The notes under the pieces are model-generated. The model was given only the letters and a program-made list of their open reading frames with translations, did not search any database and had not been told where the DNA came from. A stretch of DNA of 64,000 nucleotides, from NCBI GenBank assembly GCA_002715965.1, contig PBAL01000038.1, positions 54,936 through 118,935 of the forward strand, in the 5' to 3' direction. Positions 1 through 10,035 of the stretch are shown here, piece by piece. This stretch comes from Verrucomicrobiales bacterium. Lineage in GTDB: Bacteria > Verrucomicrobiota > Verrucomicrobiia > Limisphaerales > JAYPXF01. Position 1 is the stretch's first letter, and each line of letters begins with the position of its first letter. A program made the translations under genes and the position numbers.

Positions 1-1
1 C

Positions 2-178
2 TTGAAGAGCATTGCCCTCAAGGATGCGGCTGTTGCAGTGCAGATGGCTGAGTTTCTGGCAGCGCGAATTGGTAAAGACGAGTTGAAGCGAGCTGTGCCC
101 AAGGAAGCTATCAATGTTAGGGCAGGGGTGAATGCCTATCTTAGCGGTCGCGCCGAGGAACTGTACATCCGCCGGTAA
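2..178 (+). CDS. 3' end of an unidentified protein (partial)
   Basis: An open frame runs from the window edge to TAA at 176-178 and gives 58 residues rich in Ala, Glu, Arg and Leu, ending in YIRR. The composition looks like real helical coding sequence, but the fragment is too short for me to assign a family. No start is visible because the gene begins outside the window. The next gene converges on it from the other strand after about 70 bases, and I see no clear terminator between them. Confidence 0.5.
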   Translation: MKSIALKDAAVAVQMAEFLAARIGKDELKRAVPKEAINVRAGVNAYLSGRAEELYIRR

Positions 179-248
179 GTAGCATCGGCCGGCATTCGTA
201 GCAGCGAGCGAGTGCGAGCAGAATATCGCTGCCACTTAAACTCGTCGC

Positions 249-1061
249 TCACGCACGCAGCTGCGCCGTTTCCTCAGGCAGTGCTTCCGAAATGCGCACA
301 ATCGAACGCGCCTTCCCCTCGTCATCGATGTCCACCAAAGCCCCTTTCAATTCAACTCCCTCCTTGGCCACGCTGAATCTCCGCGGTCGGTTGGTCAGAA
401 ATCGCTCGATGATCGGTTCAAACTCTCGCCCCAGACAGCCCGACTGCGGGCCGGTGAAACCGGCATCGCACAAGAATGCTGTTCCGTTCGAGAAGATTTG
501 TTCGTCCGCGGTTTGAACATGTGTGTGTGTTCCGATTACCGCTGAGACCTTCCCATCCAGCATCCGGCCAACTGCGATTTTCTCTGAAGTGGCTTCAGCG
601 TGGATATCGACAAGAATGAACGGAGTGGTTTTGCGGATTTCATCCACGGCCGCATTGAGCGCGTGAAAAGGATTTTCAAGCGCCGGCATGAACGTTCGTC
701 CCTGTGCGTTTATCACACCCAGTCTCCTTCCATCGGAGAGTTCGTGAAGTGTCCATCCTTGGCCCGGAGTATCCGCCGGATAGTTGAGCGGACGGACAAA
801 TCGCGGTTCATCATTCAAAAGTTCGACGACCTCCTTCTGGTCCCAAAGATGATCACCCGAGGTGATGACATCGACACCTGCGTCGAAGATTTCTTTCGCG
901 GTTTTCGTCGTGATGCCCGATCCACCGGCCGAGTTTTCCCCATTGGCCACCACGACATCGATCGAATGTTCCTCCCGAAGTCTTGGAACAATTTCCCTCA
1001 CAGCTCTCCGCCCTGGTGAGCCCACAATGTCGCCAATGAACAGTATCCGCACGCGCGGCAA
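249..1061 (-). CDS. ymdB: YmdB/TIGR00282 family metallophosphoesterase
   Basis: The 270-residue product matches the TIGR00282/YmdB family in length and motifs. A metal-binding GDIVG motif lies near residues 10-14, GENSAGGSGIT near 41-51, a DHLWDQKE segment near 70-77, VDIHAEATSE near 150-159 and GTHTHVQTAD near 177-186. Family members are dinuclear-metal phosphodiesterases; B. subtilis YmdB hydrolyses 2',3'-cyclic nucleotides and affects biofilm formation. No signal peptide is seen, so it should be cytoplasmic. It lies downstream of recN on the same strand, but 226 bases separate them, so co-transcription is uncertain. Family assignment is strong; the physiological substrate here is inferred. 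Confidence 0.88.
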   Translation of the reverse strand: MPRVRILFIGDIVGSPGRRAVREIVPRLREEHSIDVVVANGENSAGGSGITTKTAKEIFDAGVDVITSGDHLWDQKEVVELLNDEPRFVRPLNYPADTPGQGWTLHELSDGRRLGVINAQGRTFMPALENPFHALNAAVDEIRKTTPFILVDIHAEATSEKIAVGRMLDGKVSAVIGTHTHVQTADEQIFSNGTAFLCDAGFTGPQSGCLGREFEPIIERFLTNRPRRFSVAKEGVELKGALVDIDDEGKARSIVRISEALPEETAQLRA

Positions 1062-1287
1062 GGTAGGGGACTGATGCTTGGATGAACATCATTAACGAGT
1101 TTGCCAGCTCACATAGCTAAACCGAAGAGGCCGGAGACATACGGTGAACGGATTGGGAAGTGGAGATTGGAGCAGTGTCTGGTACGGGCGGGCGTTGCCT
1201 GTCGAATGCCTGGGCAACTCCGCCTCCTCAGCCAAGACATCCCGCAGCCACAATATCATCCTTATTCAGGAAAAGTGTGAGCCGGAT

Positions 1288-2946
1288 TTACATTTTCAGT
1301 AGTTGCTCGGCGTGCTTGATCACAGCCTCTCCTTTTCCGCCAAGCATGCGCACTACTTCGTTGACGCGGTCGTTGCCGGCGACCGGTTTGATGGTTGAGA
1401 GTGTTCGTCCCTTCGTGACTTCCTTTGATGCGACCTGATGGTGATCGGCTGCGGCTGCGACTTGCGCGAGGTGGGTTACGCAAAGGACCTGTCGGTTCCG
1501 CGCAATGCGGCTCATCTTTTCTCCAACCACGTGTGCGGTTTCACCTCCGACGTTGGCGTCAACTTCGTCGAAAATCAGCAATGGCACACGGTCCTGTTCG
1601 GCCAGCACGGTTTTGATGGCCAACATGACGCGGGCCATTTCTCCGGATGATGCGATGGCGCGGAGCGGTTGGGAGGGTTCGCCGGGATTAGGCGCGAATT
1701 GAAATTCGATGCGGTCAAACCCGTTCTGGGTGGGCGTGTCCATGGATTCGAGGGCAACATCGAATTCGCTCTGCTTGAATCCCAAGGCGCGCAGTTGCTT
1801 GACAACTTCCTTGGAGAGCTTGCCGATGACCTTCTTTCGTTTACTGGTGATGGTCTTGCCGGTCTTGATGAGTTCTTTGGAAAGACGCTCCAATTCGGCA
1901 TTCAGTCGGCTCACTTCCGCGTCGCGCGATTCCAGGGAACTCAATTTATCTGCAGCCTTTTCGCCAAACTGAACGACGTCTTCCAGGGATGGACCGTATT
2001 TGCGTTTCAGGGACTGGAGGGCGTCGATTTGTTCTTCGAGCTCGAGGAGGCGTTCTGGATTCAGCTCGATCCGATCGAGGTAGGCTGAGAGTTCCGTCTG
2101 AAGTTCCTGGATGACACCGGATGCTTGTTCCTGGAGTTCGATGAGGTTTTCGGCTGCGGGGTCAATCTGGTGCAGACTGTGTATCTGCCGACTGATCGAG
2201 GTCAGCTGACTGGTCAGCGATTCGCTTTCGCCTGTGAGCAGGTCAAGGGTGCTGCCGGCCAGGTGGGTCAGTTGCGAGGCATTGCTGCTACGCTGGTGTT
2301 CCTGTTCGAGCTCTTCCTCATTTAGTTCAGCCAGGTGAGCAGCAGCGATCTCCTTCACCTGGAAGCGCAACAGATCGAGCTGTTGTTCGTAGGTCTGTTC
2401 ATCGACGATCAGATCGGCGCGTTCGGTTTCCACCTCTTTCCGTTCGCGGAGCAGGGCGGTAAACGCGGCGATGTCCTTGTCCAATCCTGCGTAAGCATCC
2501 AGCAGCGCCAACTGGCGGTTTGGGTGGAGCAGGGACTGGTGATCGTGCGGTCCATGAATATCAACGAGCCATTCACCGATCTGGGCGAGGTGATTAAGAC
2601 TGGTTGCGGACCCGTTTATGAACTGGCGGTTGGTTCCTCCAGCGGAGAATGTTCGTTTCAGAAAAAGTTGATGATCTTCGCATTCCTCCAGGCCGTTCTC
2701 ATCGAGCCAACGGTTGATGGGGGACTTGATCTGCCGGGTGTCGAATACCGCTTCCACCGTGGACTTGTCGGCGCCTGAACGAATGAGGCTTTTGCTGGCG
2801 CGTTCGCCCAGGACGAGGCTGAGCGCGCCGATGAGGATGGATTTGCCGGCACCCGTTTCGCCCGTGATGGCATTGTAGCCAGGCTGGAATTCGACGGTCA
2901 GATCTTCGACCAGGGCGAGGTTTTTTATTCGTAGCGCGCTGAGCAT
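1288..2946 (-). CDS. recN: DNA repair ATPase RecN
   Basis: RecN is an SMC-like ATPase acting in double-strand break repair. The product starts LRIKNLALVEDLTVEF, the standard RecN N-terminus, followed by a Walker A motif GETGAGKS, a long coiled-coil centre rich in Glu, Leu and Gln, and a C-terminal ATPase half with SSGEMARVMLA and Walker B LLIFDEVDANVGG. I chose the ATG at 2944-2946, giving 552 residues as usual for RecN. A longer open frame to 3042 adds an untypical basic leader and would overlap the divergent gene to the right. The short gap between the two divergent starts must hold both promoters. Confidence 0.93.
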   Translation of the reverse strand: MLSALRIKNLALVEDLTVEFQPGYNAITGETGAGKSILIGALSLVLGERASKSLIRSGADKSTVEAVFDTRQIKSPINRWLDENGLEECEDHQLFLKRTFSAGGTNRQFINGSATSLNHLAQIGEWLVDIHGPHDHQSLLHPNRQLALLDAYAGLDKDIAAFTALLRERKEVETERADLIVDEQTYEQQLDLLRFQVKEIAAAHLAELNEEELEQEHQRSSNASQLTHLAGSTLDLLTGESESLTSQLTSISRQIHSLHQIDPAAENLIELQEQASGVIQELQTELSAYLDRIELNPERLLELEEQIDALQSLKRKYGPSLEDVVQFGEKAADKLSSLESRDAEVSRLNAELERLSKELIKTGKTITSKRKKVIGKLSKEVVKQLRALGFKQSEFDVALESMDTPTQNGFDRIEFQFAPNPGEPSQPLRAIASSGEMARVMLAIKTVLAEQDRVPLLIFDEVDANVGGETAHVVGEKMSRIARNRQVLCVTHLAQVAAAADHHQVASKEVTKGRTLSTIKPVAGNDRVNEVVRMLGGKGEAVIKHAEQLLKM

Positions 2947-3007
2947 CGCGAATTCATTCGCCAGCAATTTGAGGCCTTTGCTAGCGTCGGCAAAGCGAAT
3001 TCGTTTA

Positions 3008-3790
3008 GTGGCCTTTCGACTGACCATTCTGGGCTCGGGCACATCACAGGGCGTTCCTGTGATCGGGAAGGAGTATCCGTCGGAGTTTCTGGCGAACCCA
3101 AAGAATCATCGAATGCGTCCGGCTGCAATGGTCACCACTGATGAGGTCCAGATTGCGATTGATACTCCGCAGGAGTTTCGGCTGCAGATGCTCCGCGAGA
3201 AGGTCAATCGTCTCGATGCGCTGTTGGTCACTCACGCGCATGCGGATCACATCATGGGCATGGATGACTGCCGGCGGTTCTGTCAGTTGAGTGAGAAGGC
3301 GCTGCCGGTTTATGGGAGCCAGACGACGATGGATATTCTTCACACGATATTCTCCTATGCGTTCCATGACGGCCCGCATCCACCGACGTACTTTGTGCCT
3401 GATTCGAGAGTGGTGGACGGGCCGTTTCCATTGGCGGATTTGAAGGTGACGCCATTCACGCTACCGCATGGCAGTCTGGATACGACGGGTTTTTTGTTCG
3501 AACAGAAGGGGGTGAAGAAGGTCGCATACTGCACGGATTGCCGCGAGATGCCGGACGAAGTGATTGAGTTGATTGAAGGTGTGGAGTGCGTCGTGCTGGA
3601 TGCACTGCGCAAAGAACCGCACTGGACGCACATGAGTCTGGATGACGCTTTGACCGCGGCTCGCCGAATCCGCGCCGATCGCGCGGTGCTCACACACCTG
3701 ACGGACTGCTACGACCACGACATCGACCAGGCCGAGCTGCCCGGGGGGGTGGAACTGGCCTATGACGGCATGAAGATTGATTTGAATTAA
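3008..3790 (+). CDS. MBL-fold metal-dependent hydrolase (PhnP-like)
   Basis: The product opens with FRLTILGSGTSQGVPVIG, the glycine-rich first strand of the metallo-beta-lactamase fold seen in PhnP and related phosphodiesterases. It carries the zinc-binding motif THAHADHIMGMDD near residues 74-86, a later TLPHGS histidine, and a C-terminal VLTHLTDCYDHD segment. Relatives are cyclic phosphodiesterases or tRNase Z-like enzymes; the substrate cannot be told from sequence. I prefer the GTG at 3008 because the similarity begins there; an in-frame start at 2969 would reach toward recN. No signal peptide. It is followed after 36 bases by the TIGR03790 gene on the same strand. Confidence 0.82.
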   Translation: MAFRLTILGSGTSQGVPVIGKEYPSEFLANPKNHRMRPAAMVTTDEVQIAIDTPQEFRLQMLREKVNRLDALLVTHAHADHIMGMDDCRRFCQLSEKALPVYGSQTTMDILHTIFSYAFHDGPHPPTYFVPDSRVVDGPFPLADLKVTPFTLPHGSLDTTGFLFEQKGVKKVAYCTDCREMPDEVIELIEGVECVVLDALRKEPHWTHMSLDDALTAARRIRADRAVLTHLTDCYDHDIDQAELPGGVELAYDGMKIDLN

Positions 3791-3826
3791 GCGCGAATCC
3801 ACCGAACCATCGTTTCAACGACTGAT

Positions 3827-5368
3827 ATGAAAATGTTTCTCACTCTTCTCACCGCGCTTGTCGCCGTGCAACTGCATGCCGCGGATTACACCGGCAAGTC
3901 CGTGGTCCTGATTTACAACACGGAAGATTCCGGCTCGCTGGATGTGGCCGAGCATTACGCGACGAAACGCAACGTGCCTCTGGACAATATTGTGGGACTC
4001 AAAGTCTCGAAGAATGAAGAGATCACGCGGGACGAATACATCAAGACGATCCAGGACCCGCTGCTGAAGGAATTGGAGGATCGCAAGTTGTTCACGTTTA
4101 AGGACGGGAAATTGGTGGATGCCAAGATTCGCTTTGCCGCGCTTTGCTACGGTGTGCCGTTGAAGATCTCAGCGGACAAGGGATTGAAGGAAGAAGGCGC
4201 TGCGAAGTTGCCGAAGCCGCTACAACGCAACGAAGCCGCGGTGGACAACGAACTGGCATGGCTGCCGCGGATCAAGTCGAAGCCTCTGCTGGCCGGGCAC
4301 ATGCCCAATCACGTGTTCGGGAGCACGAACGTGAACAAGATGCATCCGACCAATGGGGTGTTGATGGTTGCACGCATCGACGGCCCGACCGTTTCCATTG
4401 CCAAGGCCTTGGTTGACAAAGCATTGACGGCGGAGACCAACGGACATTGGGGGCGGGCTTATTTTGACCTCCGGGGGATCAAGGAAGGCGATTTGATGCC
4501 AGGCGAACAGTCGCTCGCGCAGGCGGCCTATTTCGCGGAACTCGGAGGACTGGAAGTGATCAAGGACGAGAAGCCGGAAACGTTTCCGGAAGAATTTCCC
4601 TTGAGTCATGTGGGGCTGTATGCCGGTTGGTATGACCAAAATGTCTCCGGTCCGTTCAAGGCTCCGAAGGTTGAGTTTTTGCCCGGTGCAATTGCGTACC
4701 ATCTCCATTCCTTCAGCGGGGCGACAGTGCGCGGAACGAATTCCAACTGGATCGGCCCGCTTCTGGCCAAGGGAGCGAGCGCGACGATGGGGACGGTGTA
4801 TGAGCCGTATTTGAGTGGAACACCGCACATGGGTTTGTTTGTTTATCGGCTCATTCGCCACAGCTTCAGTTTTGCGGAGGCAGCCTATGCTTCGCAAAGT
4901 CAATTGTCGTGGATGACAACCGTGGTCGGCGATCCGCTTTACCGGCCGTATCTGCGTCCGCACCGGGAGATTCACGAATACCTGGTGAAACAGGACATGC
5001 CTCTGGTTGATTGGTCCATTTTGCGAATCGTCAACATCAACACGGCGAAAGGGATTGCGCGGAAGCAAAGCCTCTCGTTCCTCGCGCAAAGCAAAGTGAC
5101 GCCAAAGAGCGCGGTGCTGCTTGAGAAGATGGCGGCCATGATTGCCTTGGAAGGAGATGGAAAGAAGGCCTCACAGTTCTGGGGGCTCGCACTGAAGCAA
5201 CCATCGAGTCGGCAACAGCGGATCAGGATCATGCTGCAGCTCGGTGACTACTTCGCATCAGCCGGGGAGAAGGAACGCGCGAGGCAGTTGTATGGATTCT
5301 TCATCAAGACCTTCCCGGATTATCCGAAGTTGGGACATGTGAAGGGGCTGTTGGCGAAGTTGCAGTAG
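3827..5368 (+). CDS. TIGR03790 family protein with TPR-like C-terminus
   Basis: This 513-residue protein begins with a signal peptide (MKMFLTLLTALVAVQLHA, likely cut near residue 18). The segment SVVLIYNTEDSGSLDVAEHY and the later SFSGATVRGTNSNWIGPL and TTVVGDPLYRPY are typical of the TIGR03790 family, common in Verrucomicrobiota, Planctomycetes and Acidobacteria and without known function. The last 100 residues look like paired helices (a TPR-like tail, as in REKERARQLYGFFIKTF-type segments). It is expected in the periplasm or on the outer membrane. It may share a transcript with the MBL hydrolase 36 bases upstream. It converges with the large gene on the opposite strand. Confidence 0.8.
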   Translation: MKMFLTLLTALVAVQLHAADYTGKSVVLIYNTEDSGSLDVAEHYATKRNVPLDNIVGLKVSKNEEITRDEYIKTIQDPLLKELEDRKLFTFKDGKLVDAKIRFAALCYGVPLKISADKGLKEEGAAKLPKPLQRNEAAVDNELAWLPRIKSKPLLAGHMPNHVFGSTNVNKMHPTNGVLMVARIDGPTVSIAKALVDKALTAETNGHWGRAYFDLRGIKEGDLMPGEQSLAQAAYFAELGGLEVIKDEKPETFPEEFPLSHVGLYAGWYDQNVSGPFKAPKVEFLPGAIAYHLHSFSGATVRGTNSNWIGPLLAKGASATMGTVYEPYLSGTPHMGLFVYRLIRHSFSFAEAAYASQSQLSWMTTVVGDPLYRPYLRPHREIHEYLVKQDMPLVDWSILRIVNINTAKGIARKQSLSFLAQSKVTPKSAVLLEKMAAMIALEGDGKKASQFWGLALKQPSSRQQRIRIMLQLGDYFASAGEKERARQLYGFFIKTFPDYPKLGHVKGLLAKLQ

Positions 5369-5488
5369 CGCCTGATCCACTTTCAGATTCCTTCCTTGTC
5401 ACAATCGTTGCCTTCATCTTCGCACTGAGATTAAGACAAGGATGAGGCCATGAATTAAGAACCGATCGCCACTCCACGAAAGCTGTGT

Positions 5489-8400
5489 TTAGCGACGGCC
5501 GAGCTGGCTGAGGTAGGCGACCAGATCAACCAGTTCCTGGCGGGTCATTCCAGCGGTGAGTCCGGCGGGCATCAAGGTGCCTGCTTCGTGTCGTTCTGTA
5601 ATCGCGTTCTTGGGAATGCGAACTTCGCGACCCGTTGCGGCTGATCGGAGGACGAGTTCGTCGCCGGTTTCCTTGGTTTTGTAGCCTTGGTGATACTCGC
5701 CGGTTTTGGTTGTGACCGTAGTCGCGAGGTACCCTTCCTTCACCTGCCGTTTGGGCCACAGGATGGCTTCGATAATGAGTTCTGTCGTCATGCCTGTTCC
5801 GACAGAGGAGAGGTCCGGTCCCTGAAATCCGCCATCGTCGTTGATCTTGTGGCAAGCGATGCAGTTTGCGATTGGGGCATTGAATAGAGATTTTCCACGG
5901 GTGGCGTTCCCGGAACGGGTAACGGAATGGCTGAGTTGGGAAACCAGTTCTGCGCTGTAGGTTGGGATCAATGCCTCGCTGCCGAGGATACCGTGGAGGG
6001 CATTGCGAAGTGCTGGCGCGTCGCGCCCAGAGGCGGCCAGTGCGCGAAGCGTGAGCTTGGCTGCGTCGGTTGTGGGTTTTGAACGACTGACGGCCGGGGC
6101 CAGAATTGTGAGTCCCGCCTTGCGATTCAGGAAGGGTTGGAGCACGAGATTGGCGTCTTCAGCTGTGGAGATGTTCTTGAGGAGCCGGGCGCCTTGATCT
6201 GCAGACGCAGCGAGGTCAATACCTGCCAGCGCGTTGATGGCTGCGATGCGGGTGTCCTTGTTGTGTGACGGCGACGCAAGCTGCATGAGATCGGGGATCG
6301 CGCGTTCGTGAGCCAGTTGCCCGTAGGCTTGAATAGCCGCGGAGCGGACGGGTTGCGGGGTGGCGTTTCTGACACCGAGTTCGCCAATGCGTGGAAGCAG
6401 AGAGGCTACCTTCAACTCACCAGCGAGGAGTGCAGATCCGCGAACGGCTTCGGTGTTCTTCGAATTGATGTGTTTGGTGATGGTTGTTCGAAAATTTCCA
6501 CCGGGACGAAGGCCGCGAATGCGTGTAATCTCTGCGAGTTCGGCCAGGAGCTTCGGGTGTGTCCGGCTCTGATCCAGGACGTATTCCAAATCCGACGGAC
6601 TACCGATGTTGGCAAGCAGTTTGAGCAGGTTGAATTGTGCGTCTCCCGAGAGTGCGGAATTGGCGGAGAGTGTCTTGAGCTGTCCGGCGATATCCTTGCT
6701 GCCATCTTCCTGCAGAACGAAGGCCGCGTGTTCGCTGCGACCGGCGAAAGTGAGTTTGCCGGATGTGAATGCAGGTTTCCACCGGTCGGCAAGTCCATGA
6801 ACAGCCTGGCGAAGGGCGTAATTGAGGAAGCGGTCCATCGGTGAATCGAGTGCCTGAACTGCGATTTCGATTGCGCGCGGTGAATCAAGGTAGGTGGAGG
6901 CGACGATTGCCTCCAGGCGCACACGGGGATTCTCGTCGCGGATGAAGCGTTGGAGCAGATCGGTGGCGTCAGGAATTCGATGAGCCCAATTGCCGATCAT
7001 GCGAACGCCGTAGCAACGAGCCTCAGATTCCCCGGCGTTGAGGAGTTGTTCCATGAGATCGCGGCGGAAGATTCCGTGGGCTTCGAGCAGGCCGGTGATA
7101 CGATAGGTTTCCTGGAGATTGGCGGGATTAAAGTTCTTGCTCGCACGTTGGACTTCGGAGCTTGGCTTGGCGAAGAGAAGTCGTTTGGCCTGGTAACGTG
7201 TCCAACGCTCGGGCGAACGCAGTTCTTCGATGAGTTGAGCGGCGCTCATCGACGCGAGATCGGGCTGTCTGACGAGCGGTCGATTCTTGGAGGTGATCCG
7301 CCAGATGCGACCGTGACGCTGATCGCGACGTGGATCGCGGTAGGAGGCTTGGTAGTGACCGACGATTTCGTTGTACCAATCGCATAGATAAATCCCGCCA
7401 TCAGGACCAACGCGAATATCCACGGGTCGGAACTCGCGCCGGGTCGAAGTAATCAGCTCTGGCAGGCGAAAGGTCTTGATGCCAGAACCATCTGGCTCGG
7501 TTTTGTAGACGGGGACAGAGTTGTTGTAGTAGCCTGCGAAGGTAACCGTCCCTTGAAGTTCCTCGGGCAGATGCTTGGTGCCAATGATCTCGATGCACAT
7601 GTTCTTGCTGTCGGTAAACAGCGAGATGGTGCGGCGCGGATGATCGGTGCGAATCATGCCGGGAACCGTGTAAAAGGCTGCGTAGGCATCCCCGGTGTTG
7701 TGGAAGACCTGGCCCCATTCATCAAAGGCAACGCCCCAGCAATTCGCGCCCGCAGTTGATCGTTCGAAGAAGTTGTCGGCCTTGAGACGATGCGGGTGGT
7801 ATCGCCAGACACCGGCTTTGAGGTGACGTTCGATTCCCCAAGGCGTCTCGACGCGGGAATAAACGTGATGCCCCTGGGTGAACCAGAGGCGGCCGTTCGG
7901 ACCCCAGATCAAGGAGTTGATGAGTTGATGGGAATCACCCGTGCCGAAGCCGGAGAGGACGATGCGCTTCTTATCAGCGATGCCGTCATCGTCAGTATCG
8001 GTGAGGTGAATGAGCTCAGTTCCGTGTCCGACGTAGAGTCCGCCGTCTCCGAGTTCGAGCCCCATGGGCATGTGCAGGTCTTCGGCGAATCTATGAAACT
8101 TGTCAGCGCGTCCGTCGCCATTGGTGTCTTCGCAGACGAGAATGTAGTCATTGGGTTGCGCGCCGGGCAAAACCTGTGGATACGTAGGAAGGCAAAGCAC
8201 CCACAGGCGTCCGCGTTCGTCCCAGCGCATCTGAACCGGATTGATGATACCGTCTGCTTCAGATGCGAACAGGTTGGCCTGCAGATCGCCATACAATGTG
8301 AATGACTTGATTTGCTCTTCAGGCGTGAGGGAGGTGATTTGGGAATTCTTGCGTGTGGGTGGTTTTGGTGAGGCTGGAAGATTTTTGCCCTGCGCCCTGG

Positions 8401-9997
8401 CATCCACGCGCGCCTCCGCGGACTCCAGGATGGGGCGAAGCGCGTCGAGTTCATCGCGCAGCGTTGGATCGCCACGGCCAAAGGCGACGTGCATGCGATC
8501 ACCAAACGCGAACGCATAATTCATCGGGCGCCAGTAATCGAACCAGAGCCGGTTCTTTTCCTGGATCAATTCACGCAATCCTTCGATCGCAATGCCGGGA
8601 CTCGATGGAACACCGAGCTTGGTTGCAATCAATTCGTCAACGACCGAGTGAGCTTCGGTGGTGAGGTGAATCCCGTCACGGGTGATACCCGGGGTGTCGC
8701 GCAAGCTCTGCAGATCTACGTAGAGAACGTTGCGTCGTTTCGCAATCAAACGGACTTCGCGGGCGTAGAGGGCAAGATCCTCATTTCGATCGAGAAGATT
8801 GGGGGCGGCCTTTGCTTTTGGCTTCTCGAAAGGCATGGGGGACACAAGCACAATCTGCTTTGTTTGCTTCTCGAATTGATCGAGCAGCGCTTCGTAAGCC
8901 TTTACGAATTCACCGAGCTTCTTGCGTCCATCGAGAGATTCCATCTGGCCGAATTGCACGACGAGGACGGTGGCCTTGAGCCAGGCCAGTTGTTCCTGCC
9001 AGGCACCGAAGTTTACGTCCCGCCACTGTTCGTAAACGGTGTCACCCTCCCACGCTACATTGCGGAAGCGGAGACGGTGATTGGGGTGATTGGCGGTGAG
9101 GATGGTTTCGAGGTGCGCGTGCTTTTGGGCGGCTTCGAGATTTCCGGCGCCGATGAACACAACGACATCATCAGGCTTCAGTGAGAATTCATTGTTGCGG
9201 AATGGGCCTGGCGGATTGGCGGGTACTGGTTCCGCGCTGAACCTGCCGGGGACTTGCTTGGGTTGCTCGAATTTGTTTTTGGCCAGGGGATCGTAATCGA
9301 AGCGCTTACCGGGCGAGAAAAGCCTGCTTATTTCGTTGACGCGCCGGTTGAAGAGGTAGAGCTCGTCGAGTTGGCCGTTGAAGAATGTGTCCTTGGAACC
9401 ACCGATGTAGAGATCGGCCGGTTTCATCTGAAACGGCAGGATCTTGCCATCGCCGAGATGACGTGCGTTGATGTAGAGTCGGGCGAAACCGGTGTCCGTG
9501 CTCCGATTGACGGCCACAATGACGTGTCCCCATCGGCCATACGCGAGGACGTTTGCGGGACTGTCGATATTGGAAACAGCGGCAGCAGCTCTGCCGGTTG
9601 TTTCCAGCCTGATACCCAGTTCCTTGGTTTGGATGAGTCGCCAGCCAGTTCCAGTGTCGTCGATTTGTGAAACGATCACTTGTTCGCCTCCACGGCGTGG
9701 TTGCACGAAGAGCGAAATGGAAAAGCCTCCCGAACCAAGATCGGGAGCACGCTCGGCGGGAACTCGGATGAGCGTGTCTCGCCCGTTCAATCGGATGTTT
9801 TTTCCACCGAGGGATGTGTCAGGGAATCCCGGTGAGCCAACGACGATGCCGTGGGCTCTCTTGTGGCTCGTGTCATCGGCGTTGCCATCGAATTTCCAAT
9901 GCCCGATCAGGCCGCTGGTGACGAGGGAAGGGGAGATGTCTGCTGCTCTCGCTGCGGCGAACAGAGTGAGCAACGGGATGAAAGCTGCGATTCGCAT
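5489..9997 (-). CDS. Giant LamG-SGNH-like-PVC dehydrogenase-HEAT-cytochrome c protein
   Basis: From the ATG at 9995-9997 the product has about 1502 residues with a clear signal peptide (MRIAAFIPLLTLFAAARA). In order: a LamG/concanavalin-like domain (residues about 25-230, starting GLIGHWKFDGNADDTS), an SGNH-like domain (about 280-470), a PVC-type membrane-bound dehydrogenase propeller (TIGR02604-like, about 580-960, with WDERGRLWVLCLPTYPQV and calcium-binding-type DTNGDGRADKF), HEAT-like repeats (about 970-1330), and a C-terminal cytochrome c with CIACHK and a distal LMPAG methionine. The SGNH module reads IGAGN where the catalytic Ser block should be, so it is probably not catalytic. An in-frame GTG at 10039 overlaps the sulfatase stop by four bases, but the signal peptide favours 9997. 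Likely a periplasmic redox enzyme; substrate unknown. Confidence 0.85.
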   Translation of the reverse strand: MRIAAFIPLLTLFAAARAADISPSLVTSGLIGHWKFDGNADDTSHKRAHGIVVGSPGFPDTSLGGKNIRLNGRDTLIRVPAERAPDLGSGGFSISLFVQPRRGGEQVIVSQIDDTGTGWRLIQTKELGIRLETTGRAAAAVSNIDSPANVLAYGRWGHVIVAVNRSTDTGFARLYINARHLGDGKILPFQMKPADLYIGGSKDTFFNGQLDELYLFNRRVNEISRLFSPGKRFDYDPLAKNKFEQPKQVPGRFSAEPVPANPPGPFRNNEFSLKPDDVVVFIGAGNLEAAQKHAHLETILTANHPNHRLRFRNVAWEGDTVYEQWRDVNFGAWQEQLAWLKATVLVVQFGQMESLDGRKKLGEFVKAYEALLDQFEKQTKQIVLVSPMPFEKPKAKAAPNLLDRNEDLALYAREVRLIAKRRNVLYVDLQSLRDTPGITRDGIHLTTEAHSVVDELIATKLGVPSSPGIAIEGLRELIQEKNRLWFDYWRPMNYAFAFGDRMHVAFGRGDPTLRDELDALRPILESAEARVDARAQGKNLPASPKPPTRKNSQITSLTPEEQIKSFTLYGDLQANLFASEADGIINPVQMRWDERGRLWVLCLPTYPQVLPGAQPNDYILVCEDTNGDGRADKFHRFAEDLHMPMGLELGDGGLYVGHGTELIHLTDTDDDGIADKKRIVLSGFGTGDSHQLINSLIWGPNGRLWFTQGHHVYSRVETPWGIERHLKAGVWRYHPHRLKADNFFERSTAGANCWGVAFDEWGQVFHNTGDAYAAFYTVPGMIRTDHPRRTISLFTDSKNMCIEIIGTKHLPEELQGTVTFAGYYNNSVPVYKTEPDGSGIKTFRLPELITSTRREFRPVDIRVGPDGGIYLCDWYNEIVGHYQASYRDPRRDQRHGRIWRITSKNRPLVRQPDLASMSAAQLIEELRSPERWTRYQAKRLLFAKPSSEVQRASKNFNPANLQETYRITGLLEAHGIFRRDLMEQLLNAGESEARCYGVRMIGNWAHRIPDATDLLQRFIRDENPRVRLEAIVASTYLDSPRAIEIAVQALDSPMDRFLNYALRQAVHGLADRWKPAFTSGKLTFAGRSEHAAFVLQEDGSKDIAGQLKTLSANSALSGDAQFNLLKLLANIGSPSDLEYVLDQSRTHPKLLAELAEITRIRGLRPGGNFRTTITKHINSKNTEAVRGSALLAGELKVASLLPRIGELGVRNATPQPVRSAAIQAYGQLAHERAIPDLMQLASPSHNKDTRIAAINALAGIDLAASADQGARLLKNISTAEDANLVLQPFLNRKAGLTILAPAVSRSKPTTDAAKLTLRALAASGRDAPALRNALHGILGSEALIPTYSAELVSQLSHSVTRSGNATRGKSLFNAPIANCIACHKINDDGGFQGPDLSSVGTGMTTELIIEAILWPKRQVKEGYLATTVTTKTGEYHQGYKTKETGDELVLRSAATGREVRIPKNAITERHEAGTLMPAGLTAGMTRQELVDLVAYLSQLGRR

Positions 9998-10035
9998 AGT
10001 AGGATTAGATCTGCTCACGTCGGTTGCCTGGAACT

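Noticed and set aside
2969..3042. Long starts for recN and the MBL gene
   Set aside because: They overlap each other and add residues outside family norms; internal starts at 2946 and 3008 fit both families.
4220..5089. 289-codon minus-strand frame
   Set aside because: Antisense to the TIGR03790 gene; Arg/His-rich shadow composition.
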